The position numbers were made by a program, and so were the translations under genes. From an uncultured Pseudomonadota bacterium (GTDB lineage: Bacteria > Desulfobacterota > Binatia > Binatales > Binataceae): a stretch of 32,264 bases of DNA. Positions within the stretch are counted from its first letter, which is position 1. The number at the start of each line of letters is the position of its first letter. The DNA is taken from the NCBI GenBank assembly GCA_937889395.1, contig CALAOW010000086.1:1-32264 (forward strand). The letters are read 5' to 3'. The notes beneath the pieces were generated by a model. That model saw nothing but the letters and a program-made list of their open reading frames with translations. It was not told the DNA's origin and did no database searches. Positions 1 to 12,547 of the stretch are shown piece by piece.

Positions 1-29
1 GTGCCGAATCCACTACCCTTGGAAACGCC

Positions 30-350
30 ATGGATGCACCGATGATGAACGAGGTATTGCCCGATCTGCTCGAGGAGATGGTTTATATGCTCAAGCAGCA
101 GGGTGCCGATCCGCTGGAATCCAGGTTGCGCGCTCTGAGAATCGAGTCGGTCTGCGACTGTGGCGACGAGAATTGCTCGAGCTTCGCGACCGCCGTCGAA
201 GTCAAAGTCGCCAACTATGTCGAGCTGCAATCGATGGAAGGTCAGGTCATCATCGATCTGAACGCCGACGACGAGATCTGCTTCATCGAGGTGCTCGGCC
301 GTCCCGACGTGAAGTACCTGCTCGAAGAATTTTACGACGCGCAGAGCTGA
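30..350 (+). CDS. small conserved-type hypothetical protein with CxCGxxxC motif
   Basis: 106-aa ORF; 'SVCDCGDENCSSF' Cys motif followed by 'GQVIIDLNADDEICFIEVLGRPDVKYLL'. Confidence 0.6.
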   Translation: MDAPMMNEVLPDLLEEMVYMLKQQGADPLESRLRALRIESVCDCGDENCSSFATAVEVKVANYVELQSMEGQVIIDLNADDEICFIEVLGRPDVKYLLEEFYDAQS

Positions 351-371
351 CCCGGCGCGCGCCGCGCGACT

Positions 372-1223
372 CTAGCCCGCCGCGCGCTTTTGCGGCGCGA
401 CGCGAAACCGCTCGACGAATTCGATCACCTCGGCGGCGACGCGCTCTTTCTCGCTGTCCACGGTAATCACGTGGTAGCTCTCCTCGAGCTCGACCGCGCG
501 TTTCTCGGGAGCGCCGAGATGTTTCATCACGTAGCCGACATTTTTGCGCATCGGGCACGTGTGATCGCGCCTGGCGTGCATCACCAGCGCCGGCTGCGTG
601 ATACGCGCCAGCATCGGCTTCACCAGCGCGCTTAAATCGAGCAGCTTCATCGGCGCCGACAAGGGCATCAGACGGCAGCTGGGATGGATCGACCGCGCAG
701 CCGCATCGTGGATATCCGACTCACCCGGATTGAGCAGGTAGATCCGGTCCACCAACGAACCGAGTATCCCGCGCAGGCCCCGCAGCATGATGGTCGTTGA
801 GGCCGGCAGAAAAAACCCCGGCGCAAGCATCGCGAGCCCCGCGACCGCCTCGCCCTGATCGGCGGCCAGCCGCGCCGCCAGCACAGCTCCCGCCGACAGT
901 CCCACCACCACGTTCGGCTCGCCGAACTGGCGCAGCTCCTCCAGGCCGTTGACGACGCTTTCGTACCAGTTGTCGTAGCCCGCCGCCCCCAACTCCTCGG
1001 GGGTTGCGGCGTGACCCGCCAGCTTGACGCCTCGCACGCGTACGCCGCGCGCCGCCAGCCGCTCGCCGAGGTAGCGCATCTCGTATGGAGTCCCGGTCAG
1101 ACCGTGGATCAGCAGCGCGCTCACACCCGCGCCGGGAAGGAAAAACTCGTGCGTATCGACGCCCGCTGAGTTACGCGACGCAGCCTCGGCGGAATCGGAA
1201 GAATCGGAACTCATCCCTGGCAT
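372..1223 (-). CDS. alpha/beta hydrolase (carboxylesterase/monoacylglycerol lipase type)
   Basis: 'LLIHGLTGTPYEMRYLGERLAARG' oxyanion region and 'VVGLSAGAVLAARLA' nucleophile elbow (GLSAG); start reassigned to the internal Met (MPGMSSDSSDS) because the longer ORF overlaps the upstream gene. Confidence 0.85.
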   Translation of the reverse strand: MPGMSSDSSDSAEAASRNSAGVDTHEFFLPGAGVSALLIHGLTGTPYEMRYLGERLAARGVRVRGVKLAGHAATPEELGAAGYDNWYESVVNGLEELRQFGEPNVVVGLSAGAVLAARLAADQGEAVAGLAMLAPGFFLPASTTIMLRGLRGILGSLVDRIYLLNPGESDIHDAAARSIHPSCRLMPLSAPMKLLDLSALVKPMLARITQPALVMHARRDHTCPMRKNVGYVMKHLGAPEKRAVELEESYHVITVDSEKERVAAEVIEFVERFRVAPQKRAAG

Positions 1224-1246
1224 TGCCGCGCGCCCGGCGCGCTCCT

Positions 1247-4429
<3,183 letters not shown>

Positions 4430-4483
4430 TCGACTCGCCGGATATCTCTCGAAACTTGAGCCGGCGCGTCGGGCCGTATTGAC

Positions 4484-5332
4484 GTGAGACGCAGCTTCCT
4501 CTGGCGTAACCGCGTGCTGCTGACCAGCGGCGCGCTGCTCATTGTGTCGCTTCATCTGATCTCGACCGGAGTCCATCCCGGCGATCTCGCGGCGCGTCCG
4601 GAGTCCGCATTTCTGGAAATCATCAGTCCGATCGACGCTGCGTTTACCCGTTTCAGCGACGGCGCTTCATCGATCGTCAACGACTACCTCAACCTGGTTC
4701 ACGTGCGCGAGGAAAACGCCCATCTGCGCAACGAGCTGGCGCGGGTCAAGGGCGATCGCGCGCGCCTGGTCGAGCTCGAGGTCGAAAATCGGCACCTCGG
4801 CGAAATGCTCGAACTCAAGGACGTGCTCGGCGCCAACGCAGTTGCCGCCAACGTGATCGGCAGCGACGCCACCGGCCTTTCACGCACCCTGATTCTCGCC
4901 TCGGGTTCGAGCGACGGACTTCGTCCCGGCATGGCCGTGCTCGCCAACCAGGGCGTGGTCGGCAAGATCATCGCCATCAGTCCGCACGCCTCGCGCGTGC
5001 TGTTGATCGACGACCACAACTCCGCGCTCGACGGTTTCGATCAACGCTCGCGCGCGCGCGGAATCGTCGCCGGGCTGGTCGATGATGGATTGATACTGAA
5101 GTACGCCGATCGCTCGCAGGACATCCGGGTCGGCGATAGTATCGTGACCTCGGGCCTCGATGGAATTTTCCCGCGTGGCCTGCTGGTCGGAACGATCAAA
5201 AGCGTGCACCGGGGAGGGCCGGGCTTGTTCCTTGGCGTAAGGATCGAACCGGCGGTTGATTTTCGCGAACTCGAACAGGTGCTGATCGTCACTCAACCGC
5301 CGCCCCACCTCGACGACGGGGCCAAGGACTGA
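4484..5332 (+). CDS. mreC: rod shape-determining protein MreC
   Basis: N-terminal TM, coiled coil 'ENAHLRNELARVKGDRARLVELEVENRHL', beta domain 'VIGSDATGLSRTLILASGSSDGLRPGMAVLANQGVVGKI'; position after mreB. Confidence 0.95.
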   Translation: MRRSFLWRNRVLLTSGALLIVSLHLISTGVHPGDLAARPESAFLEIISPIDAAFTRFSDGASSIVNDYLNLVHVREENAHLRNELARVKGDRARLVELEVENRHLGEMLELKDVLGANAVAANVIGSDATGLSRTLILASGSSDGLRPGMAVLANQGVVGKIIAISPHASRVLLIDDHNSALDGFDQRSRARGIVAGLVDDGLILKYADRSQDIRVGDSIVTSGLDGIFPRGLLVGTIKSVHRGGPGLFLGVRIEPAVDFRELEQVLIVTQPPPHLDDGAKD

Positions 5333-5337
5333 CGGAT

Positions 5338-5844
5338 TTGCGCCTCACCCTGCTGTTCGCGGCGTTCGTGGTGCTGGGATTGGCGTTTGAATCCGCGGTC
5401 CCGCACCTGGTTTCTTTTCGCGCGCTGATTCCGAACCTGATCATCATACTGGTTGTCGATCTCGGCCTGCGCCATCATGGCGTCCTGCCCGCGATGCTGG
5501 CGTTCGCGATGGGCTACGCGACCGACGCACTGGCCGGCTCGCATCCCGGCCTCAACGCCTTCATGATGACGATGGTCTTCCTGGTGAGCTACGAGATTTC
5601 GACCCGGCTGATGGTGGCCAACGCGATGGTCGGCGCGACCGTGGTGTTCTTCGGTGTGATCGCGACCGCGCTGGCCACCGTTGCCTTCGCCGATGGCTTC
5701 AACGCACTTTCCGACACCGGCTCGATGCTTGGGGGACTGACGCTCGAGGCCGCCATCTCCGCGATAGTCGCGCCGTTCATCTTTGCGATGCTGGCCGCAA
5801 GCAAGCGGATGGCGGGATTGCCTGGGAGAGCGGCGCGCGAATAG
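5338..5844 (+). CDS. mreD: rod shape-determining protein MreD
   Basis: Hydrophobic 168-aa protein between mreC and mrdA; TTG start. Confidence 0.88.
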   Translation: MRLTLLFAAFVVLGLAFESAVPHLVSFRALIPNLIIILVVDLGLRHHGVLPAMLAFAMGYATDALAGSHPGLNAFMMTMVFLVSYEISTRLMVANAMVGATVVFFGVIATALATVAFADGFNALSDTGSMLGGLTLEAAISAIVAPFIFAMLAASKRMAGLPGRAARE

Positions 5845-5864
5845 ATTGAGAGTGGGAACCATCA

Positions 5865-7751
5865 GTGGCGAAGTTCCACATCCCTAAAAGCAACCGGCCC
5901 GTTCCGCTTCTGGAACCGCGAATCGCGGCGTTGACCGCCCTGATGTTTGCGGTTTTCGGGCTGGTCTCCGTGCGCCTGTACTACCTGCAGGTTCTGCATC
6001 ATCAGGAAAATGTCGAGCTGGCGGATCGCAACCGGATCCGCATCCAACGCGTGCCCGCGCCGCGCGGGCTGGTTTTCGATCGCAATCACCGTCCGCTGGT
6101 CGATACGAAGCCGTCGTTCGACGCGCAGCTCGTGCCCGAGGATTCCGACAATCTTTCGCTCACGATTGAAAGGCTCGAGCGCTACACCGGCGGAGATCAA
6201 ATCGCCGGCAAAATTTCCGACGCCGACGAGGCGGGCCGCCCGCCCTACGAGCCCGTCACCGTCGCCGAGCGTCTTGGATGGCAACAGGTGGTGGCGCTCG
6301 AGGCGCATCAGCTCGAGCTGCCCGGCGTCAGTCTCCAAATCACCCCCGCGCGGCATTACCTGTACGGCCAGCTCGCCGCGCATCTGCTCGGCTACGTCGG
6401 CGAGGTGACCAAGAACGATCTGATCCAGAAGGCCGACTACCGCATGGGCGACGAGATCGGAAAATTCGGCCTCGAGCGCGTGTGGGAGAGTTCTCTGCGC
6501 GGCGACGCCGGCGGACAGGAGATCGAAGTTGACGCCGTGGGGCGGCGCCTGCGCGTGCTCAAGGAAATTGCCGACAAGCCCGGCGAAAGCATCGTCATGA
6601 CCATCGATCTCAATCTCCAGCAGGCCGCGGAGCAGGCGATGGCCGGGAAGAACGGCGCCTTCGTCGCGCTCGATCCGAGAAACGGCGACGTGCTCGCGAT
6701 GGTTTCGCATCCAGCCTTCGACCCCGACATCTTTGGCGGCGGCGTGAAAGCGTCGGCGTGGCGCGAACTGACGACCGACCCGAACCATCCACTGCAAAAT
6801 CGCGTCACCCAGGGAATTTATCCACCCGGCTCGACCTTCAAAATCGTCGATACGATAGCAGGACTCCAGGAAGGCACGCTGAATCCTGATACTGCCTACA
6901 ATTGCCCCGGCGGATTGTGGTTCGGCGGACGCGAGTATCATTGCTGGCGCAAACAAGGCCACGGCACCGTCGAGCTGCACGATGCGATCGTGCGCTCATG
7001 CGACGTTTATTTTTACAACGTCGGAGAAAGGCTTGGCGTCGATCGGATTGCGAAATGGTCCAATCAGCTCGGACTCGGAATCAAGAGCGGCATCGATCTC
7101 GATCACGAGAATCCCGGCACCATCCCGTCGTCGGCGTGGAAGCAGAAGCGCTTCCACGAGCGATGGTATCCCGCGGAAACGCTCTCGGTCGCCATCGGCC
7201 AGGGTTACGTCGCGACCACGCCGCTCCAGATGGCGCAGGTCGCCGCCCAGGTCGCCAACGGCGGCATCCGCTATCGGCCGCAATTCGTCAAGTACGTCGA
7301 GGGACTCGACGGCAATATCGCCAAGTCGTATCCGCCGGCGATCGAGAACCGAATCAAGATCGATCCGGACGACCTCGAAGTCGTCAAGGACGCGATGGCC
7401 GACGTCGTCAACGGCGCCGGCGGCACCGCGCACAAAGCCCATCTCGACGATGTCATCGTATGCGGCAAAACCGGCACGGCCCAGGTCGTCGGCAGCAGCG
7501 CTCCGGTCGGCGAGAGCGAGGCAGATGACAAGACGCCCGACCAGTTCAAGGACCACGCATGGTTCATCGCGTTCGCGCCAAAGGATCATCCGACCATCGC
7601 CGCAGCCTGCATCATCGAGCACGGCGGTCATGGCGGCAGCGCGTCGGCGCCGGTGATTCACGACGTCTTCCAGCGCTACTTCCAGCTCAATCCTCCCCCG
7701 CCCAAACCTGAAATAGCGCGCGTGCTCGAAGACGCCTCGCCATCTCAATGA
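5865..7751 (+). CDS. mrdA: penicillin-binding protein 2 (peptidoglycan D,D-transpeptidase)
   Basis: 'PPGSTFKIV' SxxK motif, 'SCDVYFYNVGERLG' SxN-type motif, 'CGKTGTAQV' KTG motif; GTG start; upstream of rodA. Confidence 0.96.
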   Translation: MAKFHIPKSNRPVPLLEPRIAALTALMFAVFGLVSVRLYYLQVLHHQENVELADRNRIRIQRVPAPRGLVFDRNHRPLVDTKPSFDAQLVPEDSDNLSLTIERLERYTGGDQIAGKISDADEAGRPPYEPVTVAERLGWQQVVALEAHQLELPGVSLQITPARHYLYGQLAAHLLGYVGEVTKNDLIQKADYRMGDEIGKFGLERVWESSLRGDAGGQEIEVDAVGRRLRVLKEIADKPGESIVMTIDLNLQQAAEQAMAGKNGAFVALDPRNGDVLAMVSHPAFDPDIFGGGVKASAWRELTTDPNHPLQNRVTQGIYPPGSTFKIVDTIAGLQEGTLNPDTAYNCPGGLWFGGREYHCWRKQGHGTVELHDAIVRSCDVYFYNVGERLGVDRIAKWSNQLGLGIKSGIDLDHENPGTIPSSAWKQKRFHERWYPAETLSVAIGQGYVATTPLQMAQVAAQVANGGIRYRPQFVKYVEGLDGNIAKSYPPAIENRIKIDPDDLEVVKDAMADVVNGAGGTAHKAHLDDVIVCGKTGTAQVVGSSAPVGESEADDKTPDQFKDHAWFIAFAPKDHPTIAAACIIEHGGHGGSASAPVIHDVFQRYFQLNPPPPKPEIARVLEDASPSQ

Positions 7752-7767
7752 CAGGAGTGCGGCCCTG

Positions 7768-8874
7768 ATGGCGGGCGGCGATCGCAGATTCATACTTCAT
7801 TTCGACTGGACGCTGTTCATCCTGGTTTTTGCGTTGGCCGGAATCGGGCTGGTCAGCGTCATCAGCGCGTCGTACGCGGGTGCGCATCGCACGTGGGACC
7901 CTCTGGTAATTCGCCAGTTGATTTGGATCGCGGGGGGCACAGTCGCGATGCTCATCGCGGTCCTTGTCGACTATCGAACTCTGCAGGCCTACGCCTACCC
8001 ATTTTATGTGGTGGTGATCGGACTCCTGATCGCCGTAATGATCTCCGGCCACGCCACCGGTGGATCGCGCCGATGGATCAATCTGGGCGCCTTCCATCTC
8101 GAACCCTCCGAGCTGGCCAAGCTCGCCGTCGTGCTCGTGATGGTGCGTTATCTGCGTGAGGAGCCGCCGAAAGGGGGATGGGGCCTGCGCCATTTGATCA
8201 TCCCGTTCATCCTGCTCGGCATCCCTGCGGCACTCGTGCTCAAGCAACCCGACCTTGGCACGGGACTGATACTCGTGCTGATCACCATTACGCTGGTTTT
8301 CGTGGGCGGCCTGAATTTGCGCACGATGCTGGTGCTGGCGATAGCCGCGATGCTCGCGGCTCCGCTGAGCTGGCACTATCTCAAGCCTTACCAGCGCCAG
8401 CGCATGGTCAGCTTCATCAATCCGCAGGCCGACCCGCTCGGCTCCGGCTACCACATCATCCAGTCTGAAATCGCGATCGGCGCCGGAGGCCCATTCGGCA
8501 AGGGATTTCTGAACGGTACGCAGGCGCGGCTGAATTTTCTGCCTGAGCAGAGCACCGATTTTATTTTCGCGGTTTTTGCCGAGGAGTTCGGTTTGGCAGG
8601 CGCCCTGCTTTTGTTGACATTGTACGCGAGCGTGATTGCGCGTGGCGCATGGATCGCCAGACACGCGCGCGACCGCTTCGGCGCGTTGCTCGCGGTCGGA
8701 TTGACGGCGATCGTCTTCTGGCAGGTGGCGGTCAACATCGGGATGGCGACCGGGATGCTGCCGGTGGTGGGAATCACGTTGCCGTTGGTGAGTTACGGCG
8801 GCTCGTCGCTGATCGCGATGATGGCGGCGATGGGCATTCTGATCAGCATCAACACCCGCCGCTACCTGTTCTGA
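7768..8874 (+). CDS. rodA: rod shape-determining SEDS glycosyltransferase RodA
   Basis: SEDS family: 'RRWINLGAFHLEPSELAKLAVVLVMVRYL', 'KQPDLGTGLILV', 'LPEQSTDFIFAVFAEEFGLAGALLLL', 'LPLVSYGGSSLIAMMAAMGIL'. Confidence 0.97.
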   Translation: MAGGDRRFILHFDWTLFILVFALAGIGLVSVISASYAGAHRTWDPLVIRQLIWIAGGTVAMLIAVLVDYRTLQAYAYPFYVVVIGLLIAVMISGHATGGSRRWINLGAFHLEPSELAKLAVVLVMVRYLREEPPKGGWGLRHLIIPFILLGIPAALVLKQPDLGTGLILVLITITLVFVGGLNLRTMLVLAIAAMLAAPLSWHYLKPYQRQRMVSFINPQADPLGSGYHIIQSEIAIGAGGPFGKGFLNGTQARLNFLPEQSTDFIFAVFAEEFGLAGALLLLTLYASVIARGAWIARHARDRFGALLAVGLTAIVFWQVAVNIGMATGMLPVVGITLPLVSYGGSSLIAMMAAMGILISINTRRYLF

Positions 8875-8897
8875 GTTTCTTCGATGAGGTAAAGCAC

Positions 8898-9143
8898 GTG
8901 GCTCACAAGAAAAAGTTCACCGATCCGACCGACATCGAAATCATCGAAATTCATGCCCGCTTCGTCGAGGCGATGGAGAATGTCAGGCTCGAAACGATAA
9001 GCCCCGAGATGAAGCAGCGCTATTTGGCGATCATGAAATCGCTGACGGAAAAGCTCGCCATGCCGAGCAAGCCGCTGCACGAAATTCTGGGCGAGATGAT
9101 GGCCGAGGCCGGTCCCATGATCTTCCAGGCGATGCAGCGCTAG
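8898..9143 (+). CDS. small hypothetical protein, last gene of the mre/rod cluster
   Basis: GTG start preceded by 'gatgagg' 23 bp after the rodA stop; 81 aa 'VAHKKKFTDPTDIEIIEIHARFVEAMENVRLETISPEMKQRYLAIMKSL...'; the longer 8649 ORF overlaps rodA out of frame. Confidence 0.65.
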   Translation: MAHKKKFTDPTDIEIIEIHARFVEAMENVRLETISPEMKQRYLAIMKSLTEKLAMPSKPLHEILGEMMAEAGPMIFQAMQR

Positions 9144-9152
9144 CGAGTGCGG

Positions 9153-10493
9153 TTACGCTTCGAAGGCGTAGGCAGCCTCTTCATGCTCGCTGAGATCGAG
9201 TCCGACCTGCTCCGCTTCGGGCATCACGCGCAGTCCGACCAGTGCGTCCGTCACCTTCAGCAGAATCATGCTGCCGATGAACGAAAACGCCATGCTCGCG
9301 ACGACGGCTGTCGCCTGTACGAATAGCTGGCGCGGATTTCCATAGAAGAGACCGTCGGCGCCAGCGGCGTTGACCAACACGCTGGCAAACAGCCCGGTCG
9401 CAAGCGCGCCCCATATTCCGCCGACCGCGTGCACGCCGACCACGTCGAGCGCATCGTCGTACCCGAACCGCGACTTCATCCGGACCGCGCTGTAGCAGAG
9501 CACGCCTGCGACTGCGCCGATGATTATCGCCGGGACGGGGCCGACGTACCCCGACGCCGGAGTTATTGCCACCAGGCCCGCCACCGCGCCGCTCGCCGCG
9601 CCCAGCACAGTTGGCTTGCCGCCGATCCACCATTCCGCCACCACCCACGTCAGCGCTGCGGCCGACGCGCCAAGATGAGTCGCGACGAATGCGGACACCG
9701 CCAGGCCGTTGGCGGCCAGCGAACTTCCCGCGTTGAACCCGAACCATCCGACCCACAGCAATCCCGCGCCGGTGACGGTCATCGTCAGGTTATGCGGCTG
9801 CATCGGCTCATGCGGGAAGCCGCGGCGCTTACCGACCATCAGCGCGGCGGCGAGTGCGGCGACGCCCGACGAGATGTGAACGACAGTGCCGCCGGCAAAA
9901 TCGAGCGCGCCCATTTGGTGAATCCATCCGTCGACGCCCCATACCCAGTGCGCCAGCGGATCGTAAATCAGAGTGACCCAGAGGATGCTGAAAACCAGGA
10001 ACCCCTTGAATGACATTCTCTCCGCGATCGCGCCGGTGATCAGTGCGGGCGTGATCACGGCAAACATGCACTGGTAAATCATGAACGCCTGATGCGGCAC
10101 GGTCGCCGAATAGGCGGCATACGGCTGTGTGGCGCTGACGCCGCTCAGGCCAGCCCACGAAAGTGCGCCGACTAAAGCGCTACCGGGCGCGAACGCGAGG
10201 CTGTAGCCGAACAGCACCCATTGGATCGACACGATCGCGACCAGGATGAAGCTCTGCATCAACGTCGAGAGCACGTTCTTGCGCCGCACCATCCCGCCGT
10301 AAAAGAGCGCGAGTCCCGGAATCGTCATCATCAGAACCAGCGCGGACGAGAGCAGCAGCCATGCGGTGTCGGCGCCTTCGATTTTTGGCGCGGCGGGAAC
10401 TTCCGCGGCCGCCGGCGACGCGAACGCCAGACACAATGCCACGCACAGCACGATAGGGTTGCGAGCGAGCGAGCGGATTGATTTCGGAACCAT
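9153..10493 (-). CDS. amtB: ammonium transporter (Amt family)
   Basis: Signal peptide then 'DTAWLLLSSALVLMMTIPGLALFYGGMVRRKNVLSTLMQSF', 'FAGGTVVHISSGVAALAAALMVG', 'DVVGVHAVGGIWGALATGLFA'. Confidence 0.96.
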   Translation of the reverse strand: MVPKSIRSLARNPIVLCVALCLAFASPAAAEVPAAPKIEGADTAWLLLSSALVLMMTIPGLALFYGGMVRRKNVLSTLMQSFILVAIVSIQWVLFGYSLAFAPGSALVGALSWAGLSGVSATQPYAAYSATVPHQAFMIYQCMFAVITPALITGAIAERMSFKGFLVFSILWVTLIYDPLAHWVWGVDGWIHQMGALDFAGGTVVHISSGVAALAAALMVGKRRGFPHEPMQPHNLTMTVTGAGLLWVGWFGFNAGSSLAANGLAVSAFVATHLGASAAALTWVVAEWWIGGKPTVLGAASGAVAGLVAITPASGYVGPVPAIIIGAVAGVLCYSAVRMKSRFGYDDALDVVGVHAVGGIWGALATGLFASVLVNAAGADGLFYGNPRQLFVQATAVVASMAFSFIGSMILLKVTDALVGLRVMPEAEQVGLDLSEHEEAAYAFEA

Positions 10494-10615
10494 CTTCGAC
10501 CCCTCCAGGCTTGCTAGAGCCTTGGCGATCAGCTTTTGCAGCTCTCAGTTGCGAGTGAACCTGCCTGACTTTTCCGAAAAAAACAACTTTTCATTTTGCA
10601 ATGCGGATTGTGCGC

Positions 10616-10648
10616 AAAAAAAGAGGCGGCTCGGATGAACCGCCTCTT
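10616..10648 (-). terminator. Rho-independent terminator downstream of the acyl-CoA dehydrogenase gene
   Basis: Inverted repeat aagaggcgg (10621-10629) / ccgcctctt (10640-10648); T-run on the minus strand (A-run 10616-10622 on plus). Confidence 0.85.
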
Positions 10649-10672
10649 CGCGAGCATCGGGTTGGATGATTC

Positions 10673-11860
10673 TCAGCCCTTGGGGAGTAACAGGATGCGC
10701 TCGCCGATCATGTTCTTCTGCACCGGCGAGGTGCCACCCGCGATCGTCAGCGACTCCGAGTACAGAATCCGGCGCATCCAGTCACCCTCCGGCGCGAACG
10801 GCGTATGGCCCTCGATCAGTGCGTACTCGCCGAGCAGCCGGGTGATGAACTTGGTCATCCGCTGTCCCAAGTCGGTCGAGAGCAGCTTGGAAATCGACGC
10901 TTCGGGTCCGGGCTGCTGACCCTTGAGGCGCTTGGAGAGGCTGCGCAAGCCGTTGTACTTCTTGGCGGTCGTTTCGATCGCGAACTGCGCGATTTGCTGG
11001 CGGATGTCATTGTCCTCGATCGCCGGCCGGCCATTTATCTGCACGGCTTTGGCGACCTGGACGAGTGCATGGAGCAACTGTTCGGTGCCGCCGAGCGTCT
11101 CGCCGATTCCGAACCGCTCGTGCATCAGGGTCGCGACCAGCACCTGCCATCCCATGTTGAGCGGGCCGAGCAGGTTTTCCTTGGGCACGCGCACGTCCTC
11201 GAAAAAGATCTCGTTGAACTCGCTGTCGCCGGTGATTTGCTTGAGCGGACGCACGCTCACCCCGGGCGCCTTCATATCGACCAGCAACGCGCTCATCCCC
11301 TTGTGCTTGGGCAGGTCGGGATCGGTGCGCACGAAGAGCTGCACGAAGTCCGAGCGATGCGCGATCGTGGTCCAGACCTTCTGGCCGTTGACGATAAACT
11401 CATCGCCCTTGAGCTCGGCGCGGCACTGGATCGACGCGAGGTCCGAGCCCGCGCCCGGCTCCGACAGCCCTTCGCACCAAATCTCGTCGCCGGTGAGGAT
11501 CGGATTGAGGTAGCGTTTTTTTTGCTCGTCGGTCCCCCATTGCATCAGGGCCGGCCCGGTCATGATCACGCCGAGCACGTTGCATCCCATCGGCAGGTTG
11601 AGGCGGCCGAGTTCCTGCTGAAAGATGACCTGCTCGATGAAGGTGGCGCCGCGGCCGCCGTATTCCTTGGGCCAGGTCAGACCGGCCCATCCCGCGGCGT
11701 AAAGTTTTTTGTGCCAGGCCTTGAGACGAGCCCAGATTGCGTCGCCACCGCCGGCTCCGAGGTCATCGATGCTGCCCATAGATTGAGGGCGATTCTCTTC
11801 GAGCCAGCGCCGCACGTCCATCCGATAAGCGTCCTGTTCGGGGGTCCAGGTAAAATCCAT
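10673..11860 (-). CDS. acyl-CoA dehydrogenase
   Basis: 'MDFTWTPEQDAYRMDVRRWLEENRP', 'WCEGLSEPGAGSDLASIQCRAELKGDEFIVNGQKVWTTIAHRSDF', 'MHERFGIGETLGG'. Confidence 0.95.
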   Translation of the reverse strand: MDFTWTPEQDAYRMDVRRWLEENRPQSMGSIDDLGAGGGDAIWARLKAWHKKLYAAGWAGLTWPKEYGGRGATFIEQVIFQQELGRLNLPMGCNVLGVIMTGPALMQWGTDEQKKRYLNPILTGDEIWCEGLSEPGAGSDLASIQCRAELKGDEFIVNGQKVWTTIAHRSDFVQLFVRTDPDLPKHKGMSALLVDMKAPGVSVRPLKQITGDSEFNEIFFEDVRVPKENLLGPLNMGWQVLVATLMHERFGIGETLGGTEQLLHALVQVAKAVQINGRPAIEDNDIRQQIAQFAIETTAKKYNGLRSLSKRLKGQQPGPEASISKLLSTDLGQRMTKFITRLLGEYALIEGHTPFAPEGDWMRRILYSESLTIAGGTSPVQKNMIGERILLLPKG

Positions 11861-12023
11861 TTGGTTCGCAAATCTCCTCTTTCAGTGACCGGTGCGTTCA
11901 GTATTCGGCCACGTCAGACAGGCCGGATACTTTAGTATCTCTTGAGTAGCGCCCATGCGGCGCGCGGAGCAAGCCCCGCGCGCGCGGGGGCGGTGCTGTT
12001 TGGCTACCGCACGACGATGCTGC

Positions 12024-12473
12024 TCAATTCCCACGCTCTGGCAAAGAACCCTCGGGCGCGAACTGCACCTTCTGACCAGCAAAGATTGCTTCAAACGACA
12101 GTTGAGTCTTTGAGGAACCGGCCGTCACGACGATTCCGTAGGTGCCTGGGTGGGGAAGAGGCATGTTGATGTTGATTGCGACGGGTATCTTCACTGATGC
12201 CCCTTTGGGGAAATCCGGAGCGAGCTGACCAGTTTCCACCTGGCCTTTCATTTCCGGGATTATTGGAACTCCGGCCTCGTCGGCAACTACAACGCTCAGC
12301 GGGTATTTGATACCGACTTCATTGGACGTGAAACCAAGGCCCATCGCGATGGCAAGATGAACTGGCGCCGGGTAGCTTGCCGCTCGGAACACGTTCCATC
12401 CGCCGCCCAGCACAAAGATTTTGCCGCCAACCGCTTGGGCCGCATCGGCGAGCAAAGCGTATTCGATCTTCAT
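12024..12473 (-). CDS. DUF6941-like hypothetical protein
   Basis: 'MKIEYALLADAAQAVGGKIFVLGGGWNVFRAASYPAPVHLAIAMGLGF' resembles the DUF6941 N-terminus; C-terminal beta-rich 'HPGTYGIVVTAG'. Confidence 0.65.
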   Translation of the reverse strand: MKIEYALLADAAQAVGGKIFVLGGGWNVFRAASYPAPVHLAIAMGLGFTSNEVGIKYPLSVVVADEAGVPIIPEMKGQVETGQLAPDFPKGASVKIPVAININMPLPHPGTYGIVVTAGSSKTQLSFEAIFAGQKVQFAPEGSLPERGN

Positions 12474-12547
12474 TTTTTCAGACCTCCCATGCGCGTGCTT
12501 CATAGCAATACGTGGATATAGTCGCTGTCAAACGGCTACGGCTCATA

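Noticed and set aside
7687-8664. 325-aa minus-strand ORF
   Set aside because: Antisense to rodA, no domain
10494-10615. sigma-54 promoter for amtB
   Set aside because: Looked for GG-N10-GC spacing upstream of amtB on the minus strand; near-matches had the wrong spacing
10805-11935. 376-aa plus-strand ORF
   Set aside because: Antisense to the acyl-CoA dehydrogenase; shadow frame
11955-11995. GC-rich inverted repeat between the acyl-CoA dehydrogenase and the DUF6941-like gene
   Set aside because: cgcgcgg/ccgcgcg arms are low complexity and lack a T-run; not distinguishable from background
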